DNA of 64,000 nt from Dryomyza anilis (lineage: Eukaryota > Arthropoda > Insecta > Diptera > Dryomyzidae). The notes beneath the pieces are model-generated. The model was given only the letters and a program-made list of their open reading frames with translations, was not told the DNA's origin and searched no databases. The position numbers and the translations under genes were made by a program. Shown here piece after piece: positions 1 through 10,238 of this stretch (within the stretch, counting starts at the first letter, position 1; the number at the start of each line of letters is the position of its first letter). The stretch covers positions 37,657,024 to 37,721,023 of the forward strand of contig OX638135.1 of assembly GCA_951804985.1 (NCBI GenBank), read 5' to 3'.

Positions 1-957
1 TCACTTCAGGATACATACGCAGGCCTTAGTGTTGAAGACCCTAACAAATGATCTGCCCACATACCCTATTGACCCTACCCTAAAGAACAGTGTATGTGAA
101 CTGGACTTAGCAGACGCTAAGTTCTTCCTGACACGACCCGTGGACATGACAGCGATTTATATCCGCAGATTATCAAGTAAGTCCTTCATCATAATGTGCT
201 AGGTACCCTTCTTGCACAAGAGACAGAATTCGGTTGGATTCTGTCAGGCCCCATTCCCAAAACGTCAAGATCCCAGAATGTTGTCGCTCATTACAACAAA
301 GTGACCCTTGATCGATTGCTGACGAAGTTTTGGGAATTGGAAGAAATTCCTAAACCTTCAGTTCAGTCTGAAGAAGACAAGTTTTGCGAAAGTAATTTCG
401 AAAATACAACGCGCCGAGACCCTACAGGCCGTTATATTGTGACCCTCCCATTTAAACCCGTTGAGAGTAATAGTCTCGGGAATTCGAGACTGGCTCAATT
501 TTTGCGAAACGAAAAATCGCTATTGAAAAAACCCACGATAAAGGCTGAGTATGACCAAGTTATTTTACAGTATCTAGAGCTTGGTCATATGAAAAAAATC
601 AGCCAATCACCCTTCCGTGGCTATCAACCGACCCATTATTATTTGCCACACCATGCTGTGTTTAAGCCAGAAAGCGTCTCGACAAAGTTAAGAGTTGTTT
701 TTAACGCGTCGAATGTGACTGCTAACGGCAAAAGTCTAAACGACATATTGTACACAGGACCCATACTGCAACTCGATTTGGTCTCATTAATTTTAAAATG
801 GCGACTGTATAGGTTTGTGTTCAACGCTGATATACAGAAAATGTATCGTCAGATTCTCGTTGACGCAAATCACCGACCCTATCAAAGGATACTTTTCCGA
901 AAATCAGTCGATGACCCTATCGAGGACTATGAGTTGCAGACGGTGACTTTTGGTTAA
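1..957 (+). pseudogene. BEL-A1 pol: protease-RT linker and RT fingers
   Basis: The region encodes the end of the protease-like region, the linker with EFGWILSGP (about 230-250), then the amino-terminal BEL reverse transcriptase including RDPTGRYIVTLPF, KLRVVFNAS and FNADIQKMYRQI. The last corresponds to RT motif A, with the catalytic Asp in NADIQ. The frame is broken at about 185-196, and again at 953-957, where the FGVNCAP motif loses two bases. No initiation codon is expected because this is internal to a polyprotein. The product would be non-functional as it stands. Confidence 0.88.
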
Positions 958-1768
958 TTGTGCACCGTATTTGGCCATCAGGACCCTTCAAAAGTTGGCA
1001 GACGATGTAATCGAGACCCACCCCCACACCTCGTATATATTACGTAACAGCATGTACGTTGATGACGTTTTGGCTGGTGCACACGAACTGGTGCAGGCGA
1101 AAAAGGCACGAGACGAGCTCGTGTCTGCCCTAGAGTCCGCTGGTATGTCTTTACGGAAATGGACTTCAAACTCCCAGAAAATTCTCGAAGATCTGCCAAC
1201 TGACCATTTGCTGGACATTGATTTGCTCAAATTGTCCGAAAACAATAGCGCCAAGACCCTTGGAATTCGCTGGAATGCTAAAAAGGATTCGTTCTTTTTC
1301 CAGGTTCCACCATTTGAGCTCAACTCTGGCTACACGAAGCGCCAAGTTTTGTTGACTATTGCCAAACTGTTTGACCCTGCTGGATGGTTGTCACCCATGA
1401 TAGTTGCGGCTAAGATAGTCATGCAGCAAGTTTGGCTTGACAAAACGGATTGGGACGCAATCATTAAACCCTTGACCCTACATAAATGTCAAAATTTCAT
1501 TGTCGGCTACTCAACCCTCAATAAAATAGAAATACCCAGATGGACCCAATTTTCACTCAAATTAAAAATCGAATTTCATGGCTTTTCTGATGCTTCAGAA
1601 AAAGCTTATGCAGCAGCGCTATATATGCGTGTAATGTTTGAAAACTGTCAGGCAATCACAACCCTTTTGGTGGTGAAAACCCGAGTGGCCCCAGTTAAGA
1701 CTGTTTCCCTTCCGCGGCTTGAACTCTGCGGAGCAGTCTTACTGGAAAATCTCGCAGAAACGATTTAA
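950..1768 (+). pseudogene. BEL-A1 pol: RT palm and start of RNase H
   Basis: The frame resumes with NCAPYLAIRTL, followed by SMYVDDVLAGAHE; YVDD is the RT catalytic motif C. Next come a Peptidase_A17/RT-thumb stretch (KLFDPAGWLSP) and the first RNase H motifs, with FHGFSDASEKAYAAALY holding the first catalytic Asp and RLELCGAVLL the Glu. A TAA stop follows ETI. This stop is also present in BEL-A2, so it is an old shared lesion or a point of frameshift. Family assignment to BEL/Pao is strong; activity is not expected. Confidence 0.88.
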
Positions 1769-1780
1769 CCACAACTTGAT

Positions 1781-2251
1781 GTGACTCACTATCGAGCGCA
1801 TTATTGGACTGACTCTACGATAGTGCTGGCATGGCTACGTAAACCTCCAGGTTCATGGACGACATTCGTTGCCAATCGAGTATCGACGATACTTGAGAAA
1901 GTAGGCGGCGAGAATTGGCATCACGTCGATTCCCAAGACAACCCAGCGGATGTGGCCAGTCGTAGATGCACAGCCTCAGATCTTCGTCAACATGATCTCT
2001 GGTGGCACGGCCCCTCATGGCTAACACTCGACCAAACCAATTGGCCAGTATCGCGAGACCCGAGCGAAACTAACCTTGAGGCCAAACCGGTACAAGTCTT
2101 CGTTTCCGCGATTCAGGATGACATTTTGACCCGATTTCCTTTTGACCCACAAGGTGACTTTGCATGGTGGAAATCAGTTACTCCTTCGACTTCTGAGAAC
2201 AGAATTTTGGGTCCCAAAACTAAAAGTTCTTATTCGCTCCACCATACATAA
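1781..2251 (+). pseudogene. BEL-A1 pol: RNase H carboxyl part
   Basis: The segment continues RNase H with HYWTDSTIVLAWL (third catalytic Asp) and QDNPADVASR (final motif). The following RH-integrase linker is shortened by an internal deletion: after FDPQGDFAWW the frame falls out of phase with the integrase zinc-binding domain. The same deletion is present in BEL-A2 at about 9078. Confidence 0.85.
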
Positions 2252-2365
2252 TTGTAAAATTTGTACACTATATCGCAAAATGCAACATACCCAAATCATG
2301 GCGGCGCTACCGCCTGAACGCACAACCCTCACTCGCCCATTCAGTAACACTGGTGTAGATTTTGC
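2142..2365 (+). pseudogene. BEL-A1 pol: integrase amino part, truncated
   Basis: THKVTLHGGNQL and HNCKICTLYR form the HHCC zinc-binding remnant. ALPPERTTLTRPF and TGVDFA follow, reaching the first catalytic Asp of the DDE core. At 2366 the match to BEL-A2 stops; BEL-A2 continues for another 650 bases. The second Asp and the Glu are absent, so this is a 3'-truncated integrase. Confidence 0.88.
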
Positions 2366-3390
2366 AGCATGAATTCTTCGACGAAATGGTAACCTAAGTA
2401 AATATTACCTACTATGTACATGGAAAGAGTAATGTATCATAGAAATTTTCCATAAATGCAGTAATATACATATACATCAATATAATGAAAAATGAATAGG
2501 TTATCTAGAATTGTAATCGAGTAACGTATCAATAGTAATATTGCAAAAATACATTATCACCCTGTAAAAAATAATCTATTACGTAAAGCATGGCCCATAC
2601 AAGGTTCGACTACTAAAGGGATTACTATTGATTACCTTTCCCTGCTGGGATTATTATATTTCTTTGCACGCTCGTATACTCGTTGCAATCGGTATGTTTA
2701 ATACTGCGAGTAGTACAGTTGAAGCATTTTTGTTTTAATATACAAATGTTTCGTGAGTATACTGCAATAATGTCTAATTCTTTTGTATGAAGAAGAAATA
2801 AAAGCCTGTTACTCAAAAGCAGAAAAAACATACTTTTGCTAAAAGTCCAGAGAGAAAGGTTCACCTTTTCACAGGTTCCTCAATAACTCTCATAAAAAAA
2901 TTTATTAAATAAATCAGTGCGAAACCAAAAATTAAAGAAAACAAGAAAAAAGGTTTTGGTCTGAGAAACCTTTATTTTTGTTTGCGGTCGAACAGCGATA
3001 TATATAAAGGTTACCAAAATATATCTCTCATTATCATTTTTGAGAAGCTGAGAAGCGTTGATGCACAATTATATTTTCTGATGACTCCCAATATTTTTGG
3101 TGCGCATACTGATGGAGACTTTTGATTAAAAATTTAAGTATATACGGAAATAAAACCCTATAAGCAAAAATTAAACATTTTTTTATCGAAAAAAGAAAAT
3201 TGTTGAAAAATGTTTGGTCGAAAAAAACAACAATTTTAAAGACATTTCAAAAAAAACATTGATAAAAAAAGTCCAACAAAAAAATGTATTCGAAATAAAA
3301 AATTTTGTTAAAAAAATGTTGGTCGACAAATAAGGCAATGACCAAATCACAAAAATTGCTTTAAATTCGGCCATACAAAAAATTTTTGTA
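2366..3390. other. AT-rich stretch without supported gene
   Basis: There is no supported coding content. 3180-3390 is A/T-homopolymer-rich, with the words ggtcgaaaaa and aaaaaatttt recurring. Part of it could be a decayed 5' region of the LINE that becomes recognisable at 3391. The short ORFs on the minus strand are low-complexity Phe/Leu/Ile translations of poly-A runs. Confidence 0.5.
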
Positions 3391-3775
3391 AAAATGAAGA
3401 AAAATGTGAAGTCTGCGCTGCCAGCTCACATGACCCGGAATCGTGTTCTAAAGTTGAATGTATTAACTGTAACCACTCTCAAACCCAACACAGAAGAATA
3501 ATTTATAACAGAATCTCTCGAAATTGCAACCTTACTACATAAAAAACACATTGAAACTATAAAGTCTATTCACCACACATCTCATCAAAATATTAACTAC
3601 TCTTCCAATACAGTAAACAGCACACGCTCCAAAACAACTAATAATCCTCTTTAAAACCAGTAAATAACTCTCAAAATTATACAACCTCTCAAAACTCTCA
3701 CCCACCAAAACTCCCTAAAAGAATAACACAACGCCGTCTAGAAATAGACATATCTGATTTTATCCCAGATATATA
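3391..3775 (+). pseudogene. I-clade LINE ORF1 carboxyl end, zinc knuckles
   Basis: Starting at 3393 the frame reads NEEKCEVCAASSHDPESC, a perfect C-x2-C-x4-H-x4-C knuckle. A second C-x2-C...H element follows at about 3450-3490. A one-base slip then leads to a basic, Asn/Ser/Thr-rich tail ending near QRRLEIDISDFIPDI with stops at about 3773. This is the layout of LINE ORF1 nucleic-acid chaperones. Its position just upstream of the ORF2 endonuclease supports it. The amino-terminal part is not recognisable. Confidence 0.6.
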
Positions 3776-4030
3776 ATAGTAAACACATTTTTACCTTACC
3801 AATTCGCAATGTAGTGTCGACTTTTAAATATCTTCGACATTGTTTTTGTGTATTGGTGAGGCAAGTTATGGATGTTGGATGTGGTGCCGATGCTGCGGTT
3901 AGAAACTGAACTACACCAAAATTTCAGTTTTGTTTGCTGTATTGACCTTCTACTACATTTGTAATTTTCTACTTAATTTCATATTTCATTATATAATATT
4001 AAAGCATTTCTCTTTTCTAATAATATCATT

Positions 4031-4836
4031 ATGGTCCTAAAAATCCTTCAGTGGAATTCAAATGGTTACTACAATAATTTACATGAACTTCAAATTCACT
4101 CTTCTGATATCATAGCTTTACAAGAGACTCAAAAACAACTCAATCACTCTCTCCAACTACAACTGTTCTCTCACTAACACTAATAGTACAACCAACGCAA
4201 AAGGTGGCACAGCAATTTTCGTAAAAAACTAAATTAATTTTTCACCCTTACAAATTCCATCTAATATATGTATTTCTGCTGTAAAAATAAAATCTGAAAC
4301 AACACTTAACATAGCGTCCATTTAATTACCAACTAATGGAAATGTATCTTTAAACCCGATTTTTCAATTTATCAACAGTATATCCAGTCCTATTCTCCTG
4401 CTTGGTGAATTTAACGCTCGGTTCCCCCATAAATGATAGTAAAGGTATACAAATCGAAAATCTGTCCATACAATCCAATCTTACCCTTTTAAACACCGAT
4501 TCTCCGACCCACTTGTCGTCGCATAACTCCTTAACCCATGTTGATCTTTCCTTCTGTTCAGCCCAAATATATCCTTTATTTACATGGAAAACGAACTCTC
4601 AGCTTTTTGACAATGATCACTTCCCAATTAATATTACTTTTACAAAAGACAGCAACTATTCCGCTCACACTAGTTCTAAACCCATAAATTCAAAACAGAT
4701 TCTGTCAATTGGAATAAATATCGCTCAACTTTAATTCAAAAGTTCAACTCAACTATTTTCACTCCTAATATCAATAGAGAAGCTGCACTATTTAAAAAAT
4801 ATATCATTTCATCTGCTAATCAATCTATGCCTCAAT
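4031..4836 (+). pseudogene. I-clade LINE ORF2 endonuclease, interrupted
   Basis: An ATG at 4031 opens MVLKILQWNSNGYYNN, the APE-type endonuclease start seen in I-factor-like LINEs. HSSDIIALQETQ follows; the Glu in LQET is a metal ligand. After frameshifts come LLGEFNARFP (the GDFNAR motif with D replaced by E), THVDLSF and FDNDHFPI (the SDH motif as NDH). The frame runs up to the BEL-A2 insertion at 4842 and its continuation lies at 11697. Several stops and frameshifts make it non-functional. Confidence 0.72.
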
Positions 4837-4841
4837 CTTTT
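4837..4841. repeat. Left target-site duplication of BEL-A2 (CTTTT)
   Basis: CTTTT lies immediately before the 5' LTR and again at 11692-11696 immediately after the 3' LTR. Removing the element and one copy restores the LINE ORF2 reading frame across the join. This fixes both ends of BEL-A2. Confidence 0.88.
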
Positions 4842-5304
4842 TGTTTACGCACAACGTAAACCCTTACGTAGTGAACACCGCCTGGCTTGCCTCTGATGTT
4901 GGCCGCTGCAGGCAAGGAGCGCGCTGCAGTCGACAGGCGGTCGTTTTTTCGTTCGGCTAGAACAACGTTCTAGCAAGACTAACTCATTAGTTTTTCGAAC
5001 ATACACTCGGACGAACATAAAAAGTTTTTCCCTCCCAAACCCAATACAAAAAAACACATAAAACCCACCCAATTTAATAAACGCGTATAAACAATAATAC
5101 AAGTGTGCTGGAACAAATCACCAACTACAACGATTCGACATCTACCCAATACAACATCAACAAACATTGAATCAACGAAGCAACACGATCCTACACAAGT
5201 TGAAAGACAGCAGACAATCTAAGGTACATTTCACAATTTACTATATTTATACATATTGACCTGCGAACTTTCCCATCGCCGTATTACGAGCTTCCATACA
5301 AACA
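4842..5304 (+). repeat. BEL-A2 5' LTR
   Basis: It aligns with 11175-11691. It is shorter because of two internal deletions near 5150-5170; the 3' LTR has extra segments at about 11480-11520 and 11545-11570. It also differs at the end, with gacctgcgaac instead of gacccgcgccc. Unequal LTRs indicate an old insertion or a recombined copy. Confidence 0.9.
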
Positions 5305-5473
5305 TTTCGTCCTTCGAGCCGGATGTTTGTATGGAAGCTCGTAATACGGCGATGGGAAAGGGCGCGGGTCAATATGTATAAATATAGTAAATTGTGTTGC
5401 TTCGTTGATTCAATGTCCAACGTAGAACTCCGTTGTTTGTTGATGTTGTATTGTTGGTAGATGTCGTGGGTTG
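5232..5473. repeat. Inverted LTR-end copy in the BEL-A2 leader
   Basis: 5232-5305 (end of the 5' LTR) and 5323-5396 are reverse complements with few mismatches, separated only by the PBS. The inverted copy then continues to about 5465, matching the reverse complement of 11468-11541 of the 3' LTR. It includes bases absent from the 5' LTR. The leader thus holds a roughly 150-base inverted LTR terminus. Confidence 0.85.
5307..5323 (+). promoter_or_regulatory. BEL-A2 primer-binding site, tRNA-Tyr-like
   Basis: The 17 bases after the LTR read TCGTCCTTCGAGCCGGA. This is complementary, apart from position 2, to the conserved 3' end of animal tRNA-Tyr (recalled, not searched). It would prime minus-strand synthesis. 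Confidence 0.6.
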
Positions 5474-5567
5474 CGCCTCCAGCTGGGTTGAGTCCTTTGG
5501 GAGCATTGCGACTCATTAAAGAGTACCGTGGCCCCAAAGTACTCAACCCAGCTGGAGACGCAACCCA
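5467..5567. repeat. Second hairpin at the gag start of BEL-A2
   Basis: 5467-5493 and 5541-5567 are inverted repeats around the words gggttg and ccagctggg, with a loop of about 47 bases. The gag-like ORF begins within this hairpin, so its normal start region has been lost or inverted. Confidence 0.75.
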
Positions 5568-7128
5568 CCACTGTACCCGAATTCAGCTCTAGCATAAAAG
5601 TGCCCCCATGCGATACTGACGTTTTTTATGGAGACTATGTCTCCTGGCCAACATTTAGATACATGTTCTCGGCCTTATATATAAACAACCCAAGGTTAAG
5701 CAATGTAGAAAAACTTTTCCACCTTAACCAAAAGACCCGCGGCGAGGCTAAGGACATTGTAAAAAATGCTCCTCTCGTCAATGATGGCTTTTTCATGGCT
5801 TGGACAAATTTACAAGATCAATATGAAAATAAAAGAATGCAATTAAATGCGCAACTCAAGACCTTGTTTAATTTGAGTCCAGTTATTGTTGAGTCAGGTA
5901 GCTCGATAAAGAAGCTGCAACGGACTATCAATAACTGCATAATGACCCTTCAAACGCTGGAGATAGATACAGACAACTGGGGCCCAATCCTGGTATATCG
6001 ATGCTCGATCCGACTCCCCAAAAATAACCTAGAGGACTTTGAAAAATCTCTAAAGGACAATTCAGTCGTTCCATTATGGAAAACTTTGAAAAATCTCTAA
6101 AGGACAATTCAGTCGTTCCATCATGGAAAACTTTAGATGCCTTTTTGACCCGCACTTTCAAGACCCTCGAATCTGTTGGCGATATAAAGGCTTCTAATAT
6201 GAAGCGCAACCAACAAAAAATGTCCGGTAACTCCGGGGGAGAGAAACGGGAAACAAAGCCAGCGCAATCTGCATCGGTACCTAAAAGGTACGAATCTAAA
6301 CCCTCTCAGTCCAAGCCATCTCATTGGGAAAGCGATGGTGGCATCTGCAAAATATGCAACGCCAACCACACAATTCGCGAGTGCTCGAGATTTATAGCCA
6401 TGAAAGTTGAAGAAAGGCAAAAAATTATAAAGCGAATTGGTTGCTGTTTTAATTGTCTTGCAGTTTCTCATGGCTATAAAGAATGTAAGAGCAAATATTT
6501 TTGTCGATTATGTGACAAAAAACATAACACGTTGTTACATTTAAGTGCGTCTGACCCAGACCCGACTCCATCCACAAGCGCACAAGCAGCGAAGCAATCG
6601 ACTAGCTCGAGCCATCAGGTTTACACGACCCAAATACAGTCCACTGGTTCTACTGACACACCCACACTCTCTTCACACTTTGCGGCTAGTCGAAATCAAA
6701 TACTGTTAGGAACGGCAATGATCATGATCGAACATGAAGGAGCCTCATTTGTGGCACGTGCGCTTATTGACTCCGGGTCAGAAGCCACGTTTATAGCCGA
6801 ACAATTATTGAGACAAATTGGACTGCCAACCCAAGCAGTAGATGCACAAGTTACTGGCTTAAACCAGTCAGTTGCTGCAACTCCGACCAGATCATGTAAG
6901 CTAACGTTGCGTTCTTCTACCAATCCTCACTTCAGGATACATACGCAGGCCTTAGTGTTGAAGACCCTAACAAATGATCTGCCCACATACCCTATTGACC
7001 CTACCCTAAAGAACAGTGTATGTGAACTGGACTTAGCAGACGCTAAGTTCTTCCTGACACGACCCGTGGACATGACAGCGATTTATATCCGCAGATTATC
7101 AAGTAAGTCCTTCATCATAATGTGCTAG
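5528..7128 (+). pseudogene. BEL-A2 gag, zinc knuckles and protease
   Basis: 5528-6100 encodes a BEL Gag (DUF1759-like) segment with YGDYVSWPTFRYMFSALYIN, VEKLFHLNQKTRGEAKDIV and a DNWGPILVY stretch. A 47-bp tandem duplication (6038-6084 and 6085-6131) shifts the frame. The second part has a basic, Gln/Ser-rich linker and three Cys/His knuckles: CKICNANHTIREC, CCFNCLAVSHGYKEC and CRLCDKKHNTLLH. Next is a retropepsin-like domain with ARALIDSGSEATFIAEQ, where DSG is the catalytic motif. There is no ATG at 5528, and the usual Gag amino terminus is missing. Structural and processing roles are inferred from the family. Confidence 0.85.
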
Positions 7129-7883
7129 GTACCCTTCTTGCACAAGAGACAGAATTCGGTTGGATTCTGTCAGGCCCCATTCCCAAAACGTCAAGACCCC
7201 AGAATGTTGTCGCTCATTACAACAAAGTGACCCTTGATCGATTGCTGACGAAGTTTTGGGAATTGGAAGAAATTCCTAAACCTTCAGTTCAGTATGAAGA
7301 AGACAAGTTTTGCGAAAGTAATTTCGAAAATACAACGCGCCGAGACCCTACAGGCCGTTATATTGTGACCCTCCCATTTAAACCCGTTGAGAGTAATAGT
7401 CTCGGGAATTCGAGACTGGCTCAATTTTTGCGAAACGAAAAATCGCTATTGAAAAAACCCACGATAAAGGCTGAGTATGACCAAGTTATTTTACAGTATC
7501 TAGAGCTTGGTCATATGAAAAAAATCAGCCAATCACCCTTCCGTGGCTATCAACCGACCCATTATTATTTGCCACACCATGCTGTGTTTAAGCCAGAAAG
7601 CGTCTCGACAAAGTTAAGAGTTGTTTTTAACGCGTCGAATGTGACAGCTAACGGCAAAAGTCTAAACGACATATTGTACACAGGACCCATACTGCAACTC
7701 GATTTGGTCTCATTAATTTTAAAATGGCGACTGTATAGGTTTGTGTTCAACGCTGATATACAGAAAATGTATCGTCAGATTCTCGTTGACGCAAATCACC
7801 GACCCTATCAAAGGATACTTTTCCGAAAATCAGTCGATGACCCTATCGAGGACTATGAGTTGCAGACGGTGACTTTTGGTTAA
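7122..7883 (+). pseudogene. BEL-A2 pol: linker and RT fingers
   Basis: The frame opens in the protease-RT linker (LGTLLAQETEFGWILSGP) and continues through RRDPTGRYIVTLPF, KLRVVFNAS and FNADIQKMYRQILV. The last carries the first RT catalytic Asp. It ends at FG where two bases are missing relative to BEL-B (FGVNCAP). It is essentially identical to 196-957. Confidence 0.9.
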
Positions 7884-8694
7884 TTGTGCACCGTATTTGG
7901 CCATCAGGACCCTTCAAAAGTTGGCAGACGATGTAATCGAGACCCACCCCCACACCTCGTATATATTACGTAACAGCATGTACGTTGATGACGTTTTGGC
8001 TGGTGCACACGAACTGGTGCAGGCGAAAAAGGCACGAGACGAGCTCGTGTCTGCCCTAGAGTCCGCTGGTATGTCTTTACGGAAATGGACTTCAAACTCC
8101 CAGAAAATTCTCGAAGATCTGCCAACTGACCATTTGCTGGACATTGATTTGCTCAAATTATCCGAAAACAATAGCGCCAAGACCCTTGGAATTCGCTGGA
8201 ATGCTAAAAAGGATTCGTTCTTTTTCCAGGTTCCACCATTTGAGCTCAACTCTGGCTACACGAAGCGCCAAGTTTTGCTGACTATTGCCAAACTGTTTGA
8301 CCCTGCTGGATGGATGTCACCCATGATAGTTGCGGCTAAGATAGTCATGCAGCAAGTTTGGCTTGACAAAACGGATTGGGACGCAATCATTAAACCCTTG
8401 ACCCTACATAAATGTCAAAATTTCATTGTCGGCTACTCAACCCTCAATAAAATAGAAATACCCAGATGGACCCAATTTTCACTCAAATTAAAAATCGAAT
8501 TTCATGGCTTTTCTGATGCTTCAGAAAAAGCTTATGCAGCAGCGCTATATATGCGTGTAATGTTTGAAAACTGTCAGGCAATCACAACCCTTTTGGTGGT
8601 GAAAACGCGAGTGGCCCCAGTTAAGACTGTTTCCCTTCCGCGGCTTGAACTCTGCGGAGCAGTCTTACTGGCAAATCTCGCAGAAACGATTTAA
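7876..8694 (+). pseudogene. BEL-A2 pol: RT palm, thumb and RNase H start
   Basis: YVDD in SMYVDDVLAGAHE is the RT catalytic pair. KLFDPAGWMSPMIVAAK belongs to the Peptidase_A17-like segment typical of BEL polyproteins. FSDASEKAYAAALY and PRLELCGAVLLANL are RNase H motifs with the first Asp and the Glu. The frame ends at a stop after ETI that is also present in BEL-A1. Confidence 0.9.
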
Positions 8695-8706
8695 CCACAA
8701 CTTGAT

Positions 8707-9177
8707 GTGACTCACTATCGAGCGCATTATTGGACTGACTCTACGATAGTGCTGGCATGGCTACGTAAACCTCCAGGTTCATGGACGACATTCGTTGCCA
8801 ATCGAGTATCGACGATACTTGAGAAAGTAGGCGGCGAGAATTGGCATCACGTCGATTCCCAAGACAACCCAGCGGATGTGGCCAGTCGTAGATGCACAGC
8901 CTCAGATCTTCGTCAACATGATCTCTGGTGGCACGGCCCCTCATGGCTAACACTCGACCAAACCAATTGGCCAGTATCGCGAGACCCGAGCGAAACCAAC
9001 CTTGAGGCCAAACCGGTACAAGTCTTCGTTTCCGCGATTCAGGATGACATTTTGACCCGATTTCCTTTTGACCCACAAGGTGACTTTGCATGGTGGAAAT
9101 CAGTTACTCCTTCGACTTCTGAGAACAGAATTTTGGGTCCCAAAACTAAAAGTTCTTATTCGCTCCACCATACATAA
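8707..9177 (+). pseudogene. BEL-A2 pol: RNase H end
   Basis: HYWTDSTIVLAWLRKPPGSW and DNPADVASRRC complete the RNase H catalytic set. After DPQGDFAWW the frame departs from the integrase frame; the linker and the first zinc ligands of the integrase are partly deleted. The same junction occurs in BEL-A1. Confidence 0.87.
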
Positions 9178-9946
9178 TTGTAAAATTTGTACACTATATC
9201 GCAAAATGCAACATACCCAAATCATGGCGGCGCTACCGCCTGAACGCACAACCCTCACTCGCCCATTCAGTAACACTGGTGTAGATTTTGCTGGTCCGTT
9301 TGAGATCAAAAACAACACTGGTCGCGCGTGTTTGATAACCAAGGGCTACGTTTGCGTGTTCATATGTTTTGCTACTAAGGCGATACATATCGAACCATGT
9401 AGTGACCTCTCGACCCAAGCGTTTTTAGCAGCCTTTTCTCGATTTTTTTCGAGGCGGGGATGCCCTGTTGCTCTTTACTCTGACAACGGCACCAATTTCG
9501 TTGGCGCATCAGTAATGTTGAAGAGAGATCGACAGGAATTCATGAAAGCGCTACAGACGCAAGTACTATCTACGCATAGTCACCAGGACCTTAATTGGCA
9601 TTTCATACCACCTGGAGCACCGCACATGGGCGGTCTCTGGGAGGCGGGTGTGAAAAGTTTCAATACCCACTTTAAAAAGATTGCATCAAATCAAAGATTC
9701 ACCTTTGAAGAGTTTGCAACTCTGCTGACCCGAATTGAAGGTTGCTTAAACTCCAGACCCTTAAGCCCTTCTAGTGAGAACTCACAAGATTTGTCCCCTT
9801 TAACTCCAGGACATTTCTTAATTGGTACGCCATTATTGACCCCAGCGGAGCCTGATCTAAGTGACTCCAGTTTGAGCACTATTATTAGATGGCAAAAGCT
9901 AAAGGTACTTCATCAGCAGTTTTGCAAACGCTGGAAAGATGAGTAA
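9068..9946 (+). pseudogene. BEL-A2 integrase with complete DDE core
   Basis: This 292-residue frame holds HGGNQL and HNCKICTLY (zinc-binding remnant). The three catalytic acids are in TGVDFAGP (Asp), LYSDNGTNFVG (Asp) and MGGLWEAGVKSF (Glu). CLNSRPLSP and LTPGHFLIG are conserved BEL integrase motifs. It would join element cDNA to the host chromosome. It is uninterrupted across the core but lacks an intact connection to the upstream polyprotein. It stops at a TAA (RWKDE-stop) at the start of the DUF5641 region. Confidence 0.92.
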
Positions 9947-10115
9947 CTTAAAGAGCTTCACAAAAGATTTAAGTGGAAGTTCCCTCAACGAAACATTGAA
10001 GTCGATTACCTAGTAGTCATTCGGCACGAAAATCTGCCCCTCAAGATTGGAGTCTAGGTCGAGTCGTGAAAGTTCAGGTTCGGACGATAGAACTCGCGTA
10101 GCAGATATTCGAACT
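9947..10115 (+). pseudogene. BEL-A2 DUF5641-like pol tail, decayed
   Basis: After the stop, LKELHKRFKWKFPQRN and a VEVDYLVVIRHEN-like stretch match the small beta-rich tail that follows BEL integrases. The rest is frameshifted and ends near 10115. BEL-B carries a better version at about 39114-39300. Confidence 0.7.
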
Positions 10116-10217
10116 GCTAAGAGAACCACCACTAGACTCATTACCAAGCTTGTGGTGCTCCCCACAAACTAATGACCCACCCACATTTTGCCATGGTAAC
10201 CTTCTACAAGACCCACA

Positions 10218-10233
10218 CCCTACTTTATTTCAG
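10218..10233 (+). promoter_or_regulatory. Candidate 3' splice site before ORF3 of BEL-A2
   Basis: The pyrimidine-rich run ccctactttatttcag ends in AG at 10232-10233, five bases before the ORF3 ATG at 10239. The equivalent position in BEL-B2 and BEL-C also has a tract ending in AG, 5-6 bases from the ATG. Function is inferred from this conservation. Confidence 0.6.
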
Positions 10234-10238
10234 TTACC

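Larger units (their letters stand above)
1..2365 (+). mobile_element. BEL-A1: truncated BEL/Pao retrotransposon copy
   Basis: This stretch matches 6927-9291 of BEL-A2 almost base for base; I counted about nine substitutions by eye over 2.37 kb. It runs from the protease/RT linker to the start of the integrase core. It is cut by the window start on the left. On the right it ends abruptly inside the integrase catalytic domain, right after the VDFA motif, and joins unrelated AT-rich DNA. It shares with BEL-A2 the frameshift near 953 and the stop at about 1767, so both copies descend from an already defective sequence. Confidence 0.93.
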
